This document shows, one piece after another, positions 60,028 to 64,000 of a stretch of DNA of 64,000 nt. The notes beneath the pieces were generated by a model that ran no database searches, was not told the origin of the DNA, and saw nothing but the letters and a program-made list of their open reading frames with translations. Made by a program: the position numbers and the translations under genes. Source of the DNA: Micromonospora sp. C31 (GTDB lineage Bacteria; Actinomycetota; Actinomycetes; Mycobacteriales; Micromonosporaceae); NCBI RefSeq assembly GCF_018070575.1, contig NZ_JAGPXN010000023.1, forward strand, positions 27,817 to 91,816. Direction: 5' to 3'. How positions within the stretch are numbered: position 1 is the first letter of the stretch; each line of letters opens with the position of its first letter.

Positions 60028-61450
60028 TGAGGTAGCCCTCCAGCCCGTGCCGGCCGCCCTCGCGACCGTAGCCCGACTCCTTGTAGCCGCCGAACGGCGA
60101 GGTGGGGTCGAACTTGTTGAACGTGTTGGCCCAGACCACGCCGGCGCGCAGCCGGTCGGCCATCCACAGGATCCGGGAGCCCTTGTCGGTCCAGATCCCG
60201 GCCGACAGCCCGTACGGCGTGTTGTTGGCCTTCTCGACGGCCTCGGCCGGGGTGCGGAACGTCAGCACGGACAGCACCGGGCCGAAGATCTCCTCGCGGG
60301 CGATCCGGTGCGCCTGGGTGACCCCGGTGAAGATCGTCGGGGCGAACCAGAAGCCGCGTTCCGGCAGCTCGCACGGCGGCGACCAGCGCTCGGCGCCCTC
60401 GGCGGACCCGGCGTCGGACAGCTCCCGGATCCGCGCGAGCTGCGCGGCCGAGTTGATCGCCCCGATGTCGGTGTTCTTGTCCAACGGGTCGCCGACGCGC
60501 AGCCGGGCCATCCGCCGCTTCAGCGACTCCAGCACCCGGTCGGCGACGTTCTCCTGGATCAGCAGCCGCGAGCCGGCGCAGCAGACGTGCCCCTGGTTGA
60601 AGAAGATGCCGGTGACGATGCCCTCGACCGCCTGGTCGACGGGGGCGTCGTCGAAGACGATGTTGGCCGCCTTGCCGCCCAGCTCCAGGGTGAGCTTCTT
60701 GCGGGTGCCGGCCACGGCGCGGGCGATGGCCCGGCCCACCTCGGTCGAACCGGTGAAGGCGACCTTGTCCACGCCCGGGTGCTCGACCAGCACGCGGCCG
60801 GTGTCACCGGCGCCCGTGACGATGTTGACCACGCCGGCGGGCAGGTCGGCCTGCTGGCAGATCTCGGCGAAGAGCAGCGCGGTCAGCGGGGTCGTCTCGG
60901 CCGGCTTCAGCACCACCGTGTTGCCCGCCGCAAGGGCGGGGGCGATCTTCCAGGCCAGCATCAGCAGCGGGAAGTTCCACGGGATGACCTGCGCGGCCAC
61001 GCCCAGCGGGCGCGGGTTCGCGCCGAAGCCGGCATGTTCCAGCTTGTCGGCCCAGCCGGCGTAGTAGAAGAAGTGCGCGGCGACCAGCGGCAGGTCGACG
61101 TCGCGGGACTCCCTGATCGGCTTGCCGTTGTCCAGCGACTCCAGCACGGCCAACTCGCGGGAGCGCTCCTGGATGATCCGGGCGATCCGGAACAGGTACT
61201 TCGCCCGGTCCCGGCCCGGCATCGGGCCCCAGACCCGCTCGTACGCCTGACGGGCGGCGCGCACGGCGCGGTCCACGTCCTGCGCGCCCGCCTCGGCCAC
61301 CTCGGCGAGCACCTCCTCGGAGGAGGGGTTGACCGTCTTGAACGTGCCGCCGTCGGCCGGGTCGACGAAGTCGCCGTCGACGAACAGCCCGTACGAGGGC
61401 TTGAGGTCCACCACCGAGCGGGACTCGGGGGCGGGTGCGTATTCGAACAT
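60020..61450 (-). CDS. Aldehyde dehydrogenase family protein, catalytic
   Basis: A 476-residue NAD(P)-dependent ALDH with QVIPWNFPLLMLAWKIAPAL, FTGSTEVGRAIA as nucleotide-binding loop, catalytic Glu in LTLELGGKAAN and catalytic cysteine in QGHVCCAGSRL (Cys290 or Cys291). Substrate unknown. It lies between deoC (six bases upstream) and the truncated ALDH (overlapping). DeoC releases acetaldehyde from deoxyribose-5-phosphate, so an acetaldehyde-oxidising role is an attractive inference. The closest architecture I recall is ALDH16. Confidence 0.9.
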   Translation of the reverse strand: MFEYAPAPESRSVVDLKPSYGLFVDGDFVDPADGGTFKTVNPSSEEVLAEVAEAGAQDVDRAVRAARQAYERVWGPMPGRDRAKYLFRIARIIQERSRELAVLESLDNGKPIRESRDVDLPLVAAHFFYYAGWADKLEHAGFGANPRPLGVAAQVIPWNFPLLMLAWKIAPALAAGNTVVLKPAETTPLTALLFAEICQQADLPAGVVNIVTGAGDTGRVLVEHPGVDKVAFTGSTEVGRAIARAVAGTRKKLTLELGGKAANIVFDDAPVDQAVEGIVTGIFFNQGHVCCAGSRLLIQENVADRVLESLKRRMARLRVGDPLDKNTDIGAINSAAQLARIRELSDAGSAEGAERWSPPCELPERGFWFAPTIFTGVTQAHRIAREEIFGPVLSVLTFRTPAEAVEKANNTPYGLSAGIWTDKGSRILWMADRLRAGVVWANTFNKFDPTSPFGGYKESGYGREGGRHGLEGYLNV

Positions 61451-61456
61451 CGGCTC

Positions 61457-62446
61457 TCAGTCCAGGGTGAAGTAGTCGGGACCGGAGTAGGTGCCGGTCG
61501 TCAGCTTGGTGCGCTGCATGAGCAGGTCGTTGAGCAGGCTGGAGGCGCCGAAGCGGAACCAGTCCGGGTCCAGCCAGTCCGCGCCGACGGTCTCGTTGAC
61601 CATCACCAGGTACTTGATCGCGTCCTTGGTGGTCTTGATGCCGCCGGCCGGCTTCACGCCGACCTGCCGCCCGGTGGCGGCCCGGAAGTCACGGACCGCC
61701 TCCAGCATCACCAGCGTCACCGGGAGCGTGGCCGCCACCGGGACCTTGCCGGTGGAGGTCTTGATGAAGTCGCCGCCGGCCAGCATCGCCAGCCAGGAGG
61801 CGCGGCGCACGTTGTCGTACGTGGCCAGCTCACCGGTCTCCAGGATCACCTTCAGGTGGGCTGCCGGCCGCCCCTGGCGACCGCCATCGGCAGAGCCGCA
61901 GGCCTCTTTGACCGCGACGATCTCGTCGTAGACCTCGGAGTAGCGCCCGGCCAGGAACGCGCCCCGGTTGATCACCATGTCGATCTCGTCGGCACCGGCC
62001 GCCACGGCGGCCCGGGTGTCGGCGAGCTTGACCTCCAGCGGGGCCTGCCCCGAGGGGAAGGCGGTCGCCACGCTGGCCAGGTGCACACCGCTTCCGCGCA
62101 GCACCTCGGCCACGTGCGGGACCATCGCGGGGTAGACGCAGACCGCGCCCACGTGCGGGCAGGAAGGATCGGCCGGGTCGGGACGCAGCGCCTTGGCCGC
62201 GAGGGCCCGCACCTTGCCCGGGGTGTCCGCCCCTTCGAGGGTGGTCAGGTCGACCATCCGGATCGCCAGGTCGATGGCCTGGGCCTTGGCGGTGGTCTTG
62301 ATGGAGCGGGTGCCGAGCTGTGCCGCCCGCTGCTCCGCGCCGACCTGGTCCACGCCGGGCAGGCCGTGCAGGAAGGTCCGCAGAGCGGTCTCGGATCGTC
62401 CCAACTCGGAGAGCTCCGACCGGGCCGACGTCGCTGTCGCCGTCAT
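61457..62446 (-). CDS. deoC: Deoxyribose-phosphate aldolase
   Basis: Splits 2-deoxyribose-5-phosphate into glyceraldehyde-3-phosphate and acetaldehyde. The 329-residue class I aldolase has the Schiff-base lysine in GGDFIKTSTGK and the second lysine in VGVKPAGGIKT. It is longer than E. coli DeoC because of an N-terminal helical extension (about 75 residues), as in other actinobacterial and animal-type enzymes. The ATG at 62446 follows CCGAGG. First gene of deoC-ALDH-ALDH', divergent from upp. Confidence 0.94.
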   Translation of the reverse strand: MTATATSARSELSELGRSETALRTFLHGLPGVDQVGAEQRAAQLGTRSIKTTAKAQAIDLAIRMVDLTTLEGADTPGKVRALAAKALRPDPADPSCPHVGAVCVYPAMVPHVAEVLRGSGVHLASVATAFPSGQAPLEVKLADTRAAVAAGADEIDMVINRGAFLAGRYSEVYDEIVAVKEACGSADGGRQGRPAAHLKVILETGELATYDNVRRASWLAMLAGGDFIKTSTGKVPVAATLPVTLVMLEAVRDFRAATGRQVGVKPAGGIKTTKDAIKYLVMVNETVGADWLDPDWFRFGASSLLNDLLMQRTKLTTGTYSGPDYFTLD

Positions 62447-62474
62447 GCCTCGGAGTCTACGCACCCGACCGGGC

Positions 62475-62490
62475 TGTGATCTTGGTCACG
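62475..62490. promoter_or_regulatory. Crp-like operator between deoC and upp
   Basis: TGTGATCTTGGTCACG has the CRP/FNR half-sites TGTGA and TCAC(A) spaced by six bases. It also fits the Streptomyces Crp pattern GTG-N6-GNCAC as I recall it. It is centred about 36 bases upstream of the deoC start and about 95 upstream of upp, so it could act on either divergent gene. Confidence 0.55.
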
Positions 62491-62578
62491 GGGTTGTCGG
62501 CGGTGGGGTCGTGAGCGAGGTCGCTGCTCCGGCCGCACCCGCGGTGCCGGAGCGGGGCGACCGGTAGGTTGAGCGATC

Positions 62579-63211
62579 GTGGACGTACACGTCATTGACC
62601 ATCCGCTCGCCCAGTCGCGGCTGACCGCCATGCGGGACGCGCGCACCGACTCCTCCTCGTTCCGGGCGGCGCTGCACGAACTCACCACCATGCTGGTGTA
62701 CGAGGCCGCGCGCTCGTTCCCCGTCGAGAAGTACCCGGTGCAGACCCCCGTCACCGGCACCGAGGGCACCCGGCTGGCCAACCCGCCGCTGCTCGTGCCG
62801 GTGCTGCGGGCCGGCCTGGGCATGGCCGACGCCGCGCTCGGCCTGCTGCCGGAGTCCTCGATGGGCTTCGTCGGCCTGGCCCGCGACGAGGAGACGTACG
62901 AGCCGCGCGCCTACATGGAGTCGCTGCCGCGTGACCTGAGCGGGCTGCCGGTGCTGGTGCTCGACCCGATGCTCGCCACCGGCGGCTCGCTGGAGCACTG
63001 CTGCCGGCTGCTGGCCGACCGCGGTTGTACCGACATCACCGTGCTCTGCGTGCTCGCCGCGCCCGTCGGCATCGAGCGGCTGGAGCGCTCCGGCCTGCCG
63101 CTGCGCCTGGTCACCGCCTCGATCGACGAGGGCCTCAACGACCGGATGTTCATCGTGCCGGGGCTCGGCGACGCCGGCGACCGCCAGTTCGGTGGGATGC
63201 CCCGCTTCTGA
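62579..63211 (+). CDS. upp: Uracil phosphoribosyltransferase
   Basis: Salvages uracil with PRPP to give UMP. The 210-residue protein opens MDVHVIDHPLAQSRLTAMRD, has the PRPP loop DPMLATGGSLEHC near residue 129 and ends with GDAGDRQFGG, the uracil-binding motif. The GTG at 62579 gives this family N-terminus. It connects deoA/cdd-derived uracil and the prs product elsewhere in the window. Confidence 0.96.
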   Translation: MDVHVIDHPLAQSRLTAMRDARTDSSSFRAALHELTTMLVYEAARSFPVEKYPVQTPVTGTEGTRLANPPLLVPVLRAGLGMADAALGLLPESSMGFVGLARDEETYEPRAYMESLPRDLSGLPVLVLDPMLATGGSLEHCCRLLADRGCTDITVLCVLAAPVGIERLERSGLPLRLVTASIDEGLNDRMFIVPGLGDAGDRQFGGMPRF

Positions 63212-63288
63212 GGTCCACCGTGCGGCTGCGCGTGAATCCGTGCCCGAGTCCGTGCGCGGGATGCGCGCAGCCGCTACCGTCTCCGGCC

Positions 63289-63966
63289 ATGACTGGTGTT
63301 GCGCTCGCCGAAGAGCTGCTTCTCCTCGCGTACGACGACGAGACCGGCAAGGCGACCATGCCGCGGATCAGCCTCGACCTGGGGATGGCCGCCGCGGTGC
63401 TGATCGAACTGGCCCTGGCCGGGCGGATCGCGTACTCCGACGGGTCCCTGACGGTGGTCGATCCGACGCCCATCGGCGAGCCGCTCGTCGACGGGGTGCT
63501 CGCCCGCATGGCGGCCGACACGCCGCACAGCCCCTCGTCCTGGGTGCAGCGGCTGCGACACGGCCTACGCGACAGGATCCTCGGCGACCTGTGCGCCCAG
63601 GGCGTGGTGCGCGACGTCGACGAGACCGAGCTGGGCTTCATCCACGTGCACCGCTATCCGACGGTCGACCCCGCCGTCGAGGCGGACACCCGACGCCGGC
63701 TCGCCGAGGCGCTGGCCAGCGGCGAACTGCCCGACGAGCGGACGGCGGCGCTGGCCACCCTGGTCGCGGTCCTGCGGATGGAGCCGGCGCTCGGCCTGGC
63801 CGGTGACGCGGCCCGCGAGGCCCGGCAGCGGCTGGAGGAGATCGCGGGTGGCTCCGGTTTCTCCGGCACCGTCAGCCTGGACGACTCCGTGGTCCGCCCC
63901 TCGGTCGGTTTGGTCGTGGCCGCCCTGGCCAGCGCCGTCAACGCCGCCCTGGGCCCCCGCCGCTAA
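63289..63966 (+). CDS. GPP34 (GOLPH3-like) family protein
   Basis: A 225-residue helical protein with LAEELLLLAYDDETGKA at the N-terminus and RISLDLGMAAAVLIELALAGRI, the GPP34 signature also found in eukaryotic Golgi phosphoprotein 3. Such proteins are numerous in actinomycetes, where their function is unknown; the eukaryotic ones bind phosphoinositides. The ATG at 63289 lacks a strong ribosome site. The gene follows upp by 77 bases; after its stop only a C-rich run remains to the window end. Confidence 0.88.
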   Translation: MTGVALAEELLLLAYDDETGKATMPRISLDLGMAAAVLIELALAGRIAYSDGSLTVVDPTPIGEPLVDGVLARMAADTPHSPSSWVQRLRHGLRDRILGDLCAQGVVRDVDETELGFIHVHRYPTVDPAVEADTRRRLAEALASGELPDERTAALATLVAVLRMEPALGLAGDAAREARQRLEEIAGGSGFSGTVSLDDSVVRPSVGLVVAALASAVNAALGPRR

Positions 63967-64000
63967 CCACCCTGCCCTCCCCCCCCACCCCACCCACCCC

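Noticed and set aside
63967..64000. C-rich run at the right end of the window
   Set aside because: A simple low-complexity stretch of 34 bases with no gene or structure that can be supported.

Overview
The window is a high-GC (roughly 70% or more) actinobacterial chromosome segment. Gene content, codon use, frequent GTG starts and 4-bp ATGA/GTGA overlaps fit the family Micromonosporaceae, probably Micromonospora or a close relative. This is an inference from protein resemblance, not from a marker gene. Nearly everything is housekeeping or core-accessory. There is no phage, CRISPR array, intact insertion sequence or secondary-metabolite cluster.

Layout. 0-2.4 kb: two tandem DUF4383 membrane proteins, a TetR regulator, a decayed gene remnant and tRNA-Gln(TTG). 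2.5-10 kb: glmU, prs, rplY, pth, then the sulfate-activation genes cysQ-cysD-cysN. 10-17 kb: galE-galK, a CorC/HlyC-like CBS protein, trpS, a 2H phosphoesterase, a YihY membrane protein with an overlapping GntR regulator, and a small acidic protein. 17-26 kb: a maltose/maltodextrin regulon with two GH13 enzymes, a LacI regulator and malEFG without an ATPase gene. 26-40 kb: nucleoside uptake and salvage (BMP lipoprotein, ABC ATPase, two permeases, cytidine deaminase with an extra domain, thymidine phosphorylase, later adenosine deaminase and a uridine-kinase-like protein). Set into it are a MarR/YczE/flavin-reductase/PPOX locus and an RlmA-type rRNA methyltransferase. 40-50 kb: a complete conservon (cvnA-B-C-D) facing an opposite-strand set: an orphan amino-acid-type binding lipoprotein, an 819-residue protein whose N-terminus looks like a degenerate IS110 transposase domain and whose C-terminus resembles the tail of the conservon kinase, and an acidic protein. 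50-59 kb: a PadR regulator, a permease-prefix protein, cydABDC (cytochrome bd oxidase and its exporter), and a BlaI/M56 pair. 59-64 kb: a truncated ALDH paired with a full ALDH, then deoC, upp and a GPP34 protein.

How the parts work together. The LacI regulator lies between the GH13 glucosidase and malEFG, and GCAAG/CTTGC dyads occur in front of both. deoA, deoC, cdd, add and upp together recover bases and pentose from nucleosides imported by the BMP-type transporter. CTAC/GTAG dyads upstream of both blaI and cydA suggest that BlaI may control the cytochrome bd operon.

Most unusual signals. (1) A hairpin element with a conserved 26-nt loop and divergent but base-paired stems occurs three times, each time a few bases after a stop codon and in the same orientation as the gene before it. 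(2) The conservon-type C-terminal tail is shared by a sensor kinase and an IS110-derived protein encoded next to it. (3) A two-gene version of the ALDH16 architecture.
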